NCBI GenBank assembly: GCA_037783415.1
Contig: JAZGTN010000210.1
Location: 809,001 to 873,000, forward strand
DNA length: 64,000 nucleotides
Direction of reading: 5' to 3'
Origin: Leptasterias polaris
Taxonomy: Eukaryota; Echinodermata; Asteroidea; Forcipulatida; Asteriidae
The position numbers and the translations under genes are program-made. Under the pieces are notes generated by a model, which was given only the letters and a program-made list of their open reading frames with translations, searched no databases and was not told the origin of the DNA. This document shows, piece by piece, positions 19,841 to 32,387 of the stretch. How positions within the stretch are numbered: position 1 is the stretch's first letter; the number at the start of each line of letters is the position of its first letter.

Positions 19841-21821
19841 AACCAAAACCTCCATCAGAAATAATGTACAACTTGGTGACATCTACATGTATGTACACAC
19901 TTCACTTTCTGAAACCCTTCACGTACCCCCTACAATGTATACATACTGTATCACTCCACTCAAATGGCCCTTCAGTCAATGATTGATGCACAATGTAGAT
20001 CTAGGGGTCCCTGTGTACTGAGCTGAACTCACTTCCTGCAACATGTACACTAGCAGCCGCCCTTTTGTCAAGACCCTCAGAATGTCTCACATAAGTGGGA
20101 AAACTTTCTCAGCAAGTCCAACACAAAGACTCGGCGTTGACTGTGGAAACCAGTGGAATCCAGTGACTTTCCTGTGATGAGAGGGTGTATTATGGCCCAA
20201 CTGTTTGCTCAAGAGATGAGACCCCAACCAAAGGGTCTTGTTCTTCATTCAATTAGTTATCATAACACTTTTAACATGGGCCTGTCAAAGCAAATACTAC
20301 ACTTGGATCATCAGACAACCTTATCAACACATCCCCATCCACGCCTTCAAAGAATAACACCACAAAGACATTCAACATTATTCCTGTAAGATACTTGACT
20401 GTAGATACAACCTTACACAGTACAGGATTTAGTCATCACCAGGAGTGGAAATATTTGTTTATACTAAGGATATAAAAGAGTAGGTGATGAGGTCTTAAAT
20501 GGATGTTTAAAGGTATTTGGTAACTACTCCAAAAATTAATGACCATCAAAACTTCCTCTGAGAGAAGCACTGCAGCTGTGTATAAAATAAACCATTTTGA
20601 AAATGGATTCCCTGGAAATATGGTTCGGTAATTTGTTCACCCCAAAACATTTGAATCTGAAAAAAATGATTCATGCATAAATCCTTTCTTGAAAAAATAA
20701 TTAACATTTTGTTGAGCACAAGGTCTTACCTATATACATCTATAGCACTTCATAGACCCCTTTTTCAGGCTATTGACAACAGTTTTTTCTGATTTTTCAG
20801 AGGGAAAAAAAAATCAGAAAGCAGATTAAAGTAGGAAGAATATCATGCCTGAATAATATCATACTCACAAACTTTTACTGAAAATTATGTCTAGACTTTT
20901 TCGGTGAGACTTACAAATCTAAACATTCTCCTTCCAAAAGGTCAGCAAGTGAGAAATTAGGAAAGTTCAGAAATACAAGCCCTGGGGTCTGGTGTATATT
21001 TTTGTGTGTGAAACACAAACTCTATGTCTATCACCACAGATTGGAGAAATGTCAGAGAATAAACTGCAAATAATACGTAACCAACTGATCTTGTTCGTCC
21101 CATACCTAGGGTTCCAGGCAACTTACTCCAACGTCAGTGCTGAAACACTAGATAAAATCTAAACATCCTTAAGCGTGTACAATATCTTTAGACTATTCCG
21201 ATTCCATTCCCTCGTGTAATAAACACCCAAATCTCATAGTTTAGATGTTTTCTTTGCCAGTTCCTTTCAGTGACAGCAGCACCCAATTCAGAATGACAAG
21301 AGGCACTTTAGCAAACAGACTCAACGTGGGCGATAGCTTGGAGTGCACCATGCCGCACACAACCTATTTGCGTTAGCCTGAAGGTTTGTATAAGAATATA
21401 CACTAAAATTATCAAAAGTACATTATTTTTAAACTACACTTCCCTCAGACAAAAAGCTAGTGTACCCTACTAGGCTGTGCAAGTCTTGCTCGTATTTGGA
21501 CTTCTTGAGTTTTATGTCATGTATGTGTGCGTAATTTTGTTTCTTCAAATACTTTAATAGTTTCAAGTAGTTTATGGCTATATACAAATTATATTATTTG
21601 GTTGGGCAAGTAAAATGTAGCCATAAAGAAAGTAAAACACATTTTACAAATCAACAAAGAAATCCAGAGAATAAGACTGGACATCTGTTTCTGATTACTT
21701 GTAAACAATTAAGAATTTTGCCCAACTGACTTTCATGTTATCATTAAACCTATTAAATGCTTACACAAATTTGGGCGTGATTGACAAAAAGGGTTTCTAA
21801 AAATAAGCATCCTGGTCACAA

Positions 21822-21910
21822 GTTTAAATTTTATTTCAATTTCATTTTCAAATTGTTTATTACTATGGGTTGCTTTATTTTCAAGAACTTTGTACAACAA
21901 AATCGGTCTG
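21822..21910 (+). repeat. dispersed duplicate of 23030-23150
   Basis: Both segments contain TTTTATTTC or a similar AT-rich stretch, then ACTATGGGNTGCTTTATTTT and CAAGAACTTTGTACAACAA. A decayed third copy is at 37245-37355. Confidence 0.65.
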
Positions 21911-22162
21911 ATTTTGGATGTATACATGTACATGCAAGAGCATTTGGCTTCACTGCTTTATGCAGATTTATGAGGCATTTTGAACAGACTTTCCGATACC
22001 ATTTATAACAGCACTGTGAGCACGAAACATATGAATGAAGAGATGGTAAGAACTAAATTTGCATTTTTAAACTCTCATTGTAACAGTGTCAATATTTTCA
22101 TGTAGGATTTGAGGCTTTGCAATCTATAGTTCAGAAGCTATAGTTATTTACTGAACTCTTAC

Positions 22163-22354
22163 AAATACGTGTACTCTATCTGTTTTGGAAACAGTGTCGG
22201 CTCTGAAGAGAGTGGGGTTGGTTTGTTCGCAACATTTCAACTCCTGTGCTTTAGCCATCGACAGGAGTCTGAGGATATCTTGTTTACACAAGTTGGTATC
22301 GCACAGTGCATCAATCATATTCCATGGCGACCAACGTCTAACCGCTTTTCTTGA
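22163..22354 (-). CDS. exon-like open segment of unknown identity
   Basis: A 192-nt minus-strand segment lies between a good acceptor (CATTTTTTCAG ending at 22355) and a consensus donor (GTAAGAG beginning at 22162), phase 0 at both ends. It gives 64 uninterrupted codons: SRKAVRRWSPWNMIDALCDT, NLCKQDILRLLSMAKAQELK, CCEQTNPTLFRADTVSKTDR, VHVF. I do not recognise it securely. The NPTLFRADTVSK stretch faintly recalls the T-L-F-R-x-N-T-x-(A/S)-x-K block of RasGAP domains. It cannot be an EVA1C exon without a frameshift because the flanking EVA1C introns are phase 1. It may be a captured exon in a repeat, part of a gene nested in the intron, or chance. Confidence 0.25.
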
Positions 22355-23019
22355 CTGAAAAAATGCTTCTAGCAAATACACCAATTATAATGAGAGATGA
22401 CTCGACTTTATCACACTGGTGTACCACTTTGGCAATGATCACAAAAGAGGCCTGAAGGTGGTAATGGTTAACATCGTGAGAAATTATTTTCGTCTTAAGT
22501 GCCCCTGTTGATTAGAAATTAAGAAAAGTATAGCAAAGATTTTCAGATCGCCTTCAGGCGACTTTTGGAGATTCAAATTTCCATGGTGTCCTTTTGTGAA
22601 TGCTGCGGCCAGAGATGTAAATTCAACATTCTTGATTTAATAATGTGAAAATATTTTGCTGTTTTCTCAGCAAGTAGACACTGTACGTGACTGATACTTT
22701 CACAGGTGACTTTTGTTGTATCTTTATTAATAATTTGGCCTAAAAATCAGCATTACGTTGAAAAAAAAAATCTATGACCCTATCTTTATAGCCGACAGCA
22801 TACATTTTGCAGTTGAATATTATTACAGATAGGGCCCACATGAACCTTTTACATGTAATATTCTGTAACGAGAAAAATTACCAACTCTTGCCATCTTTAA
22901 GTGCAACTGAATGGACAATCTGGACAATCATGTACAGAGACTTATGCAGGTCGGTATCACACAGGCAACATAGGCAATGGCCTCCATGCCAATCTTCATT
23001 GCCTTGTGGCCCTTGAAAT

Positions 23020-23150
23020 GTTCCAATAGAAATTTAAATCTCCCTCATTTTCAAAATTTTAATTTTATTAAACAAAAATTGAAGTTGTATTTACAACAAC
23101 TTACTATGGGCTGCTTTATTTTCAAGAACTTTGTACAACAAGGAAAACTG
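23020..23150 (+). repeat. dispersed duplicate of 21822-21910
   Basis: The segment ends with TACTATGGGCTGCTTTATTT then TCAAGAACTTTGTACAACAA, as in the other copy 1.2 kb away, in the same orientation. The two copies flank the exon-like island at 22163. Confidence 0.65.
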
Positions 23151-23414
23151 CTTCGCCCTTACAAGAACGAAGCATCAAGTCTGCATATGGTTGAGTTACA
23201 GTTAGAATAGTCCGAAAAAGTAGGTGCCGTTGACCTGAGCAACAAAATTCTCTTTTTGAGCCTGAAATTATGTGACAAATTTAGTGGGCAGGGTTTTAGC
23301 CCAAGAGGAAGGACCTTCCTATAAGACAGCATCCATTTTAAAATTTGCTATTACTACATACATGTAGTACATGTCCCAAACATCTTGTAATCATGTTTAC
23401 TAAGTGCAAAAAAT

Positions 23415-23520
23415 AGTTAGTGGCCTGATGTATCGACCATAGGGTCGAAATGTCAGGCCACTATTATTTGTATGTATACCATAGGTTCTATTGCTTGGTA
23501 AGCAGTAAAAAGCATTCTCC
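23415..23520 (+). mobile_element. Penelope-like-motif fragment with imperfect hammerhead-like core
   Basis: GGCCTGATGTATCGACCATA is followed by GGGTCGAAATGTCAGGCC. The outer GGCCTGA/TCAGGCC pair and an inner CGACC/GGTCG hairpin give a CTGATG...GAAA arrangement. Three extra bases sit between the CTGATG and the hairpin, so it does not satisfy the hammerhead consensus as read. It is followed by TTGCTTGGTAAGCAG, as in the 14085 insert. Confidence 0.5.
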
Positions 23521-24649
23521 AAAACTCAGTTCCTACCTCTACTTTAAGTTTAACTGAAAAATAAGCACAAACTGAGGTGGCATACCTTAAATCTGTTTTT
23601 ATTTCTACCTTGTTTTCCACACTTGAAAACGTACAAACTTAAACCTGTTCGTGCTAATTCTGTTCCTTTAAGCGGTTTGTAGTAGAAAACGGCTAGCAAT
23701 CAAATATATTAGCAAGGAACCTGTCAAAATAATACAAATTATGTGGTATTTGGACTGGTAACCTGTGTCTGTTAAGCAAGACTTTTCAATGCTGAGCAGT
23801 TTTATGAAATCGGGCCCAGATACATGTATGCCGTTGACAGTAATCCATTTTGTGCACAGCAAAGTACAGTACATACTTTCATTCTGTGCACTGCATCATC
23901 AAAGATGGTGCACTTGAGACCAAGCAACTTACAGTCAGTCACCACAGCACTGTTGGAAGAATTCCTTTCAAAATCTGATACACCCAACAAAATAACCTTC
24001 ATATATAAAGCTTCAAACATAAGTAGAATACTTCTACCTTTATGATACAACTGCTACCTTTGATATTTTGCTAGTGAATATAACCTTACTTACAGTCGAT
24101 TGGATCGAGCAGACTGCAGTTTAACTCTGGTGAAGGTATGCCGGATTGAGATATAAATATCTATGGTGTATTTGAGGAGGCCATGCTAGCAGCACTGCGT
24201 TCATGCCCGCTGTGATCCCATAGAATGCACAGGACTACTCAGCACAGCATGCGCCGCATCAGAAATATGACACTTGGTAAAGCAATCATTGGTCCCACTA
24301 TCCCGCTGGCATTGAAAACTCTCGGCATACACGGATAATTAGGATTCGTTCTTCATTTACCCCTTCCTATCCTGTGATATATCAAAGGCAATATATCCAT
24401 GAATCGCAAAGACAAAAACATGTAATCCATCACTTGTAACTTCATTGCTGTCCGGGATCAGAGATGCCATTACATTACCGCCCGGGCCAAGTCATACGAG
24501 ACTCGGTCTTAAATGTAATAAGCAGTTAGTTTCTTCTTGGGCTTTCTAGCGTTTGGTGTCATCTTATAAATGAGTCCACCTTAATGGGGTTCTGTATGGA
24601 GAAGGAAACCACCACTTATAGTGACATAAAATAACTAGGAACTAAGAAG

Positions 24650-24955
24650 TTGAGGCAATAAACAAAATAAAACAAAAAAACCTGATGGCCTCTTTTGCCA
24701 ACTCGGCTCGGTTTCAAGTTGACATTTAAAGATGTGCTATAGCATTGTTTTTCAAGGAAGAGTTCATCACGTTCTCAAGTTTTTAATAATCAACTTCTTA
24801 ATTCCTAGAGTTGAGGCAATAAACAAAACATAAAAACCTGATGGTCTCTTTTGCCAACTCGGCTCGGTTTCAAGTTGACATTTAAAGATGTGCTATATCA
24901 TTGTTTTTTAAGGAAGAGTTCATCACGTTCTCTAGTTTTCAATAATCAAGCCAGC
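24650..24955 (+). repeat. 161-bp tandem duplication
   Basis: TTGAGGCAATAAACAAAA begins at 24650 and at 24811. The copies share CTCTTTTGCCAACTCGGCTC and AGTTCATCACGTTCTC and differ at a handful of positions and in A-run length. Confidence 0.85.
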
Positions 24956-26170
24956 CTGTGAAAATGTCACTTAGAAAGGAGTCACGTTTTGGGGTGTGTG
25001 GAGAAAACATCACATATACCAGGAATATTATCAGGAAGTTTCTGCACGTTTCTTCCTTGATTCAATTTAGAAAATTCAATTCATTTCAATTTCGATAAAC
25101 ATTTTTCTTGTTTTGTTCTGTTTACTCCATTTTGTGTTATACTCACACATTTATGGCCATACTTCTGTGAGAAACACAAAACATTTACATTGAGTTAACA
25201 AACACAAATTATTTAACATTTTAAAAGCAAGATAATATCACAAACAGAATATGAGGTTGTTTTGTAGAAGCTTGTAGAAAACAGCAAAACAAGCAAACTA
25301 ACTAACAAACAATGTACATCAAAGGACAGTAAAACACATGACAATAGCCAACATACACTGACACATAATATAGATCAGAGACTATACAACAGATTAATGC
25401 ATTACTTTAAGTAAAAATATGACAAATAGAAAAGAAGATAAGCTTCAAGCAAAAGCTATTATAAACAAAATGAAAACACAGTTTTTATATTCGGGGAAAC
25501 ATGTTTCCACTACAATTGTTTACAAAAAGTTAACTTATAGATTAAAATCATCACCTAGCTTATTTGATTATTTAAAGTGTACAATCCTTTCATGAGGATG
25601 TTTGACATTTTTTTTACTATTTTTTTTTAACTCTCTACCTTTAAGTTTACAAACATACATAAAACATAACCCAGGTGTCTTCTGGGTCAAGTCGAGCATG
25701 TTTTTCAAGAGACAAAATCAAGCACAAAATATTAATCTTTATTGATGAGTATTTTAGTATTTTCAATTTCTTCCTGTGGTGTTTACAGCTGTTGGTTCAT
25801 AAATTAAATTAATCTCAAGACGCGATGACTCGCCACTCTTAAATGAAATCTGTGTAACCAATTTTAGATCGGGCGAAAATGTTTTAATGATTTTTGTATT
25901 TATTTATTCATTTATTTATTTTTCTACTTTGGGATGTCTTAGATATTAGAACATTAACATTAGGATACTCATATTTTGAACTTAACATTTCTACTTTCCA
26001 ATTCTCAAAACAACCTCATGTACCTAACATGAGTCAATATAACGGAAACTACAGTACTGTCGATTACTGGCAAACGACAGCATAAAAAATAAATGTTTTG
26101 CCATCACAATACAAGTAGGTCAGGTTCCACATATTTCTTTTTTGGAGACTTCGCAATTATAAGGGTGGAA

Positions 26171-26513
26171 AGGGTGTGTACAACATTGGTAAGATTGAAA
26201 ATATAAATGTTCACAGATTTGCACATAACTTGCATGATATAAAGATGGTCATGGTGGAAAACTTCCCTTGAAATAGTTTTGCTTGAAATGCTGAAATTTT
26301 TAGGAAATAAGTAAAACAATTAGTCTTTATCACGCGTGATAAAATCCAATGTTTGAAAACAGTGAAAATGTATAATGGGGTTTTCAATGATTTTCTGATG
26401 ACTCCGAAGACAGATTGAGCTTAAACTTTGACAGGTTTATTTCATGTATGTTTGGTCACATCAAGTGTGAATACTGATCTTTGACAATTACCAATGTTGT
26501 ACCATGCTTTAAA
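26171..26513. mobile_element. MITE family 2 copy (GTGTGTACAACATTGGTAA)
   Basis: The left end AGGGTGTGTACAACATTGGT and the inverse-like right end TTACCAATGTTGTACCATGC bound it. The interior has CATGGTGGAAAACTTCCCTT and GCTTGAAATG. Other copies are at 27935-28283 (inverted) and 50362-50714. Confidence 0.75.
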
Positions 26514-26683
26514 GGGGTGGTGTGGTCATGACCAAAACAGGCCTGTGGCTCCATGGAAGTAGGAACTTTCACCCAGTTACTGCACGCACTTGCCCTCCTT
26601 CGTATCATGTCTTAGGAGAGAGAAGGCACACATGTAGTAACTGGGTGAGAGTTCATAATTCAATGTAAGAACGATCCCCTTAA
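26509..26683. mobile_element. diverged GGGGTGGTGTGG inverted-repeat element
   Basis: It is related to the element at 3982-4190 (CAGGCCTGTGGCTCCATGGA, then CTTCGTATCATGTCTTAGGA). It abuts the previous element directly, sharing the TTTAAAGG junction. Confidence 0.5.
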
Positions 26684-26749
26684 TTAATGATGTTCAACTA
26701 ATCATGACCAGGATTATCTCATGACTGTTTGAGGGTGTGACCTGGGGGC

Positions 26750-26938
26750 CAATTTCATAGAGCTGCTTTAAAAGCAGAAAATATTGCTTAACACATTTCT
26801 GCTTTCTAGCAGGAAACCAGTCACAAAATGTACGTGAAATGGTACTTTGGCTGGCAACCTATTTCTGGTCACCAAATTTGTTTTGTGCTTGGCTACTTTT
26901 TGTGCTTAAGCAGTGTTATAAAATTGAGCCCTGAATTA
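26750..26938. mobile_element. palindromic GGCCAATTTCATAGAGCTGC element
   Basis: The left GGGCCAATTTCATAGAGCTG and the right inverse (TGCTTAAGCAGTGTTATAAA, ATTGAGCCC) are the ends. Near the middle are AGCAGGAAACCAGTCACAAA and GGCTGGCAACCTATTTCTGG. The family is repeated across the window. Confidence 0.7.
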
Positions 26939-27439
26939 AATTTATAATTTCTGCTAGTGATACTGATAGTTTTTATCTTTATTATCAAACATGAAGGTGT
27001 ATGCATACATGTGTTAGGTGATAGAAATGACACACCACTAGCACGTACGTTATCTGCTTTTCAAACAAAGTATTGAGATAGTATTGTGTACATCATGAAG
27101 CATTTGTACAATAATGCAGACAGGTGTTTGTTTGTACAGTTCTGGTGCAGTACATTTTCTTCCTCCAAAAGGTAGGGCTCAAATTTTGGGAGAAAATCCA
27201 CAAGACCGCTTGGATCGTAACTCAAAATTCGACTGGACCGGAAGACCAGAATCAAAATGAAAAGAACCCAAACTTTCTATGCAGCTTAACTTCAATCGTT
27301 ATTATAATTTGACAAAAATTACATAATTGTCCTTTATCTTCACAGGACTGCATTAAAATTAATTTTCTTTCCCATCACAAAGGTCAATTTCCAAATTGAT
27401 TTCCTTTTTTTGAGACTCAAGTATAAGACTGGGAAGACA

Positions 27440-27492
27440 TCTACTCTAGAATGGCAAAGGTCGTGGGTTCGAATCCCATCCGAGTATGCCTG
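27440..27492 (+). repeat. 3' half of a tRNA-like sequence
   Basis: The stretch ends TCGTGGGTTCGAATCCCATC CGAGT, with a clear B box and the same 3' part as the minus-strand tRNA-like units at 43226 and 35812. The 5' half is not recognisable. Confidence 0.55.
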
Positions 27493-27934
27493 TGTATTTC
27501 TTTTCACAGGACTCAGGAAAGTATTACAGTGTATACAGTGTACACAGAGTATACAGTGCTTTTAATCACACATCGGTGTATGGGTAAAACACTTAGTATT
27601 GTTTATCCCTGATGCAAATTGAACATCTCTTAAACTGTTTTTATTTAAACATGCACTAAAAGAGATGGTTTGTTTCATTTGTCTAATAATAATTATCTAA
27701 CAATAAGACCATTCTTATGCGCATATCACCATGAGGTCCCTATGCCTACTTTAGTACTCAACAAAATAGCAGACTGTGTTCTGTCATGAAAAAACCCCCA
27801 AAAACACACAAATTCAAGGGATATTTGAGTGAATCATTATGTTGTACCTTACAAATATATTTCCAACCATATTTATTTCAAAACAAATGCTTTTTGTAGA
27901 GACTCAAAGCGCCCAACTAGAAGGCAACATGCCC

Positions 27935-28283
27935 CTTTAAAACACATGTTCATTATTGGTAATTGTCAAAGACCAGTGTCCACACTTGATGTGACCCAAC
28001 ATGAAATAACAAACCTGTCAAAGTTTAAGCTAAACCGATCTTCAGAGTCATGAGAAAACAATGAACAACCCCATTATAAGTTTTCACCGTTTTCAAACAT
28101 CGGATTTTATTACGCGTGATAAAGAATAAATGTTTTACTCATTTCCTAAAAATCTAAAGCATTTCAAGCAAACTATTTCAAGGGAAGTTTTCCACCATGA
28201 CTGTCTTTATACCATTTAAGTTATGTGCAAATCTGGGAGCATTTATATTTTCAATCTTACCTATGTTGTATACACCCTTTAAT
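27935..28283. mobile_element. MITE family 2 copy, inverted
   Basis: It runs from TTATTGGTAATTGTCAAAGA near the left to CAATCTTACCTATGTTGTAT and ACACCC at the right. The interior AGGGAAGTTTTCCACCATGA is the inverse of the stretch in the copy at 26171. Confidence 0.75.
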
Positions 28284-28606
28284 CTCACCGATGCTACATA
28301 TCAAGGGGACTTATTGGATTCTTTACAGCTAGGCAACCAGTTCTCCATTTGCGTGTTAGATTGGAATAATTAATGTCTTGTACAATGACTTGCTAATCAT
28401 CACAAGTAACCACTTAAATTTGAATTCCTCAGACTACAGACAGTTGCTATGTCACACCAGGGCAAGCTTTTGCATATGTAAGAGATGGCAAACACCCATA
28501 AACATTTCTGAATGAATGTGTATGGAAAACTGGTACCGGGGAATCTCTGCTTTGGACTTCATTTGATGTTGGGAATAATCAGACAAAATGTCACTGCTCC
28601 AAACGG

Positions 28607-28855
28607 GGTAGATTAGGTTTGGTAATCACTTTCAAATTTAATGGTAATAAAAACTTACTTGGTTAGAAATACAGCAGCTTTTGATATACATGTAGTATAA
28701 AGCATTTTGAGAATCATTTCTTTTCGAAGTAATGTGGTTATGGAAAAAAAATATCAGTTTTTATCCCAGGTTAGTTTTATTGTATACATTTATAGGGTTA
28801 AAACAATCGAACGGTTCCAAAAACTAAAGGTATATGTTCCATTTAATGGCAAAGC
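28607..28855. mobile_element. MITE family 3, truncated copy
   Basis: GGTAATCACTTTCAAATTTA starts it and GGTTCCAAAAACTAAAGGTA with TTCCATTTAAT ends it. It matches the copies at 32590, 39574, 46404, 47155 and 51856 but lacks about 130 bp of the middle. Confidence 0.65.
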
Positions 28856-29063
28856 CCAAGCCAGAGCCCCGGTTGAGGATATAGGGAAAAGACCAAGGAT
28901 TTGCTCATCTTGAGGTCGTTGTACAAAAAGCTAGCACCGCAACAACACTGTCTTTAGTTTGCAGAATCCATTTTGAATGTTCTTTTTGCATGTTCTCTTT
29001 GAGAGGGCAAAGCCATTCACATTTTGAAGGGCACTTCCATTGCAAAATCTTAAGAGTCTATCA

Positions 29064-29215
29064 GTCCTGGAATTACACAAAGACTACGGAGACCCTGGTC
29101 TTGGCCTTGGTGCTACTTTAATAGTTTCCCCATAGACTTTAAGATTCCCAATTGGAAGTGCCCTTTTTGCAATTGAAACTTTTCAAGGGGCACCAAGGCC
29201 AAGATCAGGGCAAAA
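29064..29215. mobile_element. 'GCCTTGG' inverted-repeat element
   Basis: TCCTGGAATTACACAAAGAC opens it. The interior has CTGGTCTTGGCCTTGGTGC, CCCCATAGACTTTAAGATT and an inverse GGCACCAAGGCCAAGATCAG. A fuller copy with AGGCCTGGAAT/ATTCCAGGCCT ends is at 56655-56821. Confidence 0.6.
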
Positions 29216-29639
29216 AATTGCAAATGGCATGACAAGAACGCTGAAAATGGCGTTTTTAAAAACAAATACAAACTTAAACTACAGTTTGAATTGGCCATAT
29301 GTTTCTCCTAGCAAAAAATGGCACACCCCATTGTGCCCCCCTCGAATTTACCCTAATTTTGGTCTTGCTAAACTACACTACCAGAACCAGGGGTTCTCCA
29401 AAGATTCTCCACTTTGCTAAGTGTTTGTGTTAATATTTTGGCTGATAAGGTCAGAGAAAAGAACTACACGGATGCTATAAATTCCAGCCAAAATGTTTTA
29501 CCAAAATCGAAGCAATAATGACAAATTGATTAGCATTATGTAATGGGACACACGGGGGAGTCATCTACCCTGATGTTAAGTTGCACACATTGGAGCCGGA
29601 AGTGCAGAGTAAACAAAATTTTAATGAAATTATACGCCA

Positions 29640-30030
29640 GGGTTTGCCCTTAACTTTTTCAGTGACTAGCCAGCAAGACCAGTTAGCTTTTCATTTCACT
29701 GGTTGTCAGCTTTTGCACTTGTCCATTATTCATATCAAATAGGGATGCTTTTCAACACTGAGATAGCCAGTCGGAGGGAACTTTGACTGGTCCTTCAAGT
29801 GTTTTAACAACCGACATACACCATGTCAGGCTTTCACGAAGGCCTCGGAAGCCAAGGCATCTGTTTGCCCTTTGTCTTGGCCTTGATGTCCCTTCAAAGT
29901 TTTCCCCACAGACCTTGCTTAAGATTTGCCCTTTGAAAAATGAAATTAGCCAGCTGGACCGCTTGGAGAGAATTTTGACTGGTCCTCAGGTGTTTAAACT
30001 GGCATTTGACCACTGTGAGTGTGAAGGGTA
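29640..30030 (+). mobile_element. 'GGGTTTGCC' repeat interrupted by a 'GCCTTGG' element
   Basis: The host repeat reads GGGTTTGCCCTTAACTTTTT on the left and continues after about 29948 with AGCCAGCTGGACCGCTTGGA. Between about 29815 and 29948 lies a decayed copy of the 29064 element (GAAGGCCTCGGAAGCC, then TTTGTCTTGGCCTTGATGTC). Confidence 0.6.
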
Positions 30031-30213
30031 GAACACTGTCCGTATACAATTTGTTTACATTGCTTTTCCGGCTCCAATACATCATCACTAAAAATGTACC
30101 AAAAGGATGATGGAATATTTCTATTGTTTGCAATATGTTTTTAATTAAAAACACACCACCAGGAGGTGCAATCTGTCATATTGTTTTTGTATTTCGTTTT
30201 TGGTTTTTTTACA

Positions 30214-30227
30214 GGGGGGGGGGGGGG
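30214..30227 (+). repeat. poly(G) run of 14
   Basis: A homopolymer directly after TTTTTTTACA, within the large EVA1C intron. Confidence 0.9.
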
Positions 30228-31964
30228 CATGTTTCCCTTGAATGGACATAAATCCAGTCTATTGTGAACTTCGAAGTCTTACATCAAATACTGGCAACCG
30301 TTCACACAACTTTACCATTCTTAATAAATGCCAACAATGATCTCAAGAAAGCGACCTTCAAAACTTGATCGAACTGCCACAGTTTCACGTACCTTATTAT
30401 TTACACTGGCCAATGGGCAATTTCAAGTTTTTGCCGACACACAAAAAACCCCATTCAAAATGCACAACTATGAACCTGTCACTCTGATTGGTTCAATATT
30501 AGATCACATGACAGCTTGATGGATCAGATGGCTGGAGCGGTACATTTTATAGTATAGAAGATGTCAAACTGTTTACAGAAAAAGAACAACCTTGAATTAT
30601 TCATACCAGGGCTGGTTTTTTTTCTTAACAAATATTGCTTCCCATGGGTCTGGAACTTTCAAAGTTGAAAGGACAACTCCATTTTCATTTTGCAAATGGC
30701 ACACTTGACACTTCTATAAACCATTAAACATGTTAAATGGCTGAATACCATCAAACAGGAATGAGTGGTCTGAAAGCTACACAAACTTAAAGGCAATACC
30801 AGAATATATTTTACAAGACCAGAATTAAAATGAGTTTGAGAAGATCTATCTCATTTGTCTTATGGGAGTACCATCTTCGATACTCTTTAGAACTGAAATA
30901 GACTTATCAGATTCACAGTCATTGTTTTATTACACAATGAGATGAGTCTATTATTATTCAATTGAAAAACATAAGATCACAGGGCTAGGGAAAATTACTA
31001 ACCCGACGTTAAAATCACTGTCCTCTGTCCTCGCGCCTGTGATCCAGTGTTAATTTTGAGAACAAAAAAATAATAGGCCTATCAACAAAAAACAATAAAC
31101 TTTCAAAGAAATGTCAAAAAGCCAGATGTACAGAAAACAAAATATTATTGATCTCTGGACAACCATAACAAAGCCAAATGCTTCATAGTCAAACCTCTCT
31201 TCCATCATTCTGATTTTGCCAAAGCTCGAGCCCACTAGGGAGGAGTGGGGTTTTTTCCGGCTGCTCACCATCCTACCAGGGGACTGTCATGGTTGAATGA
31301 CATTCCAGATACAACATCTCAACCATGAAGAGACCGACTCCTACATTTGCTGCTCAATGATTCACTACTTAATTCACTACATCCATATATAGATATTTTA
31401 ATATACGGCATTTATGACTTATCCATTGGGTTTATCCATTGGGACCAAAAACCTTAAAAATTTATGGACAAATGTTCTGATCCCAAGCCACTGGGGCAAG
31501 GGTTCAATGCAGTGAAACCAATGGAAGAGAGATATTGAAGGGATGAAAAATGGGGAATTGGAACAAAGAAAAGTGTGCAAGGGAAAACAAAATCTACAAC
31601 AGTGAAGTAGACTCTTCACTGGAAAAAAAAGAATTAAGACCCCGAGGAACAAAAGAGAACTACTCGTTTTGTATTGCCTACGTGCGTTGTTGGGGTGGGT
31701 GGGACTTCTGACCTTTGAACCTTTGGCGGTGGAAAATATTTTTTTTCCCCTACACGGACAGTATTATTTTGAGTTCATGGCAATACTGAGATCTCACTCT
31801 GTCTACTGCTGTTTGTTGCGTTTCAGTCGCATGTGTAAAACTCAAGATATAACAATTGCCATTCTTCTTGGTCCCTTTGGGGCAGTTTGAGAACTAAAGG
31901 ATTATATACCTTCCTGTTTAATATTGTCTTTGATTTTTATTCTGTGGAAACAAATTGAACTAAA

Positions 31965-32220
31965 CTGGGCTCAATTTCCTGGCTCTGCTTACTGTAAGCA
32001 AAGAATCGGCACTTAGGGAAGCAGGGAACTCCGCGCTTACGTCAAGCGTATTTCACAGGTTAGCAGGGAATTTTCAGCTGTGCGTGTGCATACTCCATGC
32101 TACTAGGCATTCTTCGCTTACACAGCTAGCACAATAATTCAGCGCTTGCCCTGAAAGTGAAGAATGATGATCACAAGTGCAGAATTCAGATGTAAGCAGA
32201 GCCATAAAATTGGGCCCTGA
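31965..32220. mobile_element. palindromic GGGCTCAATTTC...TTGGGCCC element
   Basis: The left CTGGGCTCAATTTCCTGGCT and CTGCTTAC face the right GTAAGCAGAGCCATAAAATT and GGGCCC. A sister copy is at 41705-42170. It ends only 24 bp from the EVA1C lectin exon donor at 32243. Confidence 0.7.
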
Positions 32221-32243
32221 ACTGAATGTTTTGGCTCACTTAC

Positions 32244-32387
32244 CACAGGTATAGATGACACTGAGATATTTGTAGGTACCCTGTTGACATGGCTCCCCAA
32301 AGACCCGGGTGCTTGCCTTGACAGCACAATGTCTCTTACCATGGCATCTTTTCATCACTTCTTCCAGTGAGTTATGAGATTCACATT
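32244..32387 (-). CDS. EVA1C: EVA1C exon, SUEL lectin domain 2, second half
   Basis: The exon is 144 nt, 2 + 47 codons + 1, phase 1 in and out. The acceptor TTGATTTCAG ends at 32388 and the donor GTAAGTGAG begins at 32243. It encodes ECESHNSLEEVMKRCHGKRH, then CAVKASTRVFGEPCQQGTYK, then YLSVIYTC. The signature of the galactose-binding (SUEL/rhamnose-binding) lectin fold is visible: a C-x-G-x-x-x-C pair, VFG-(E/D)-PC, and the KYL-x-V-x-Y-x-C terminal strand. The EPC in place of DPC is a common variant. With the 36982 exon it makes one complete domain. The exon ends directly after the last cysteine, as expected for a module border. Confidence 0.93.

Larger units (their letters stand above)
16756..32243 (-). 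other. EVA1C 15.5-kb intron
   Basis: This is the largest intron of the gene. It holds a tRNA-like SINE (16803), CGGCTTG repeats (17650), a 112-bp palindromic element (18110), a SINE (18290), a CRE-octamer-rich element (18815-19840), duplicated segments near 21830 and 23040, an exon-like island (22163), a 161-bp duplication (24650), MITE copies (26171, 26509, 27935, 28607) and 'gggtttgcc' and 'gccttgg' repeats (29064-30030). Stretches at 20100-21700, 25000-26100 and 30230-31960 show only AT-rich sequence without features that I can name. Confidence 0.6.
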
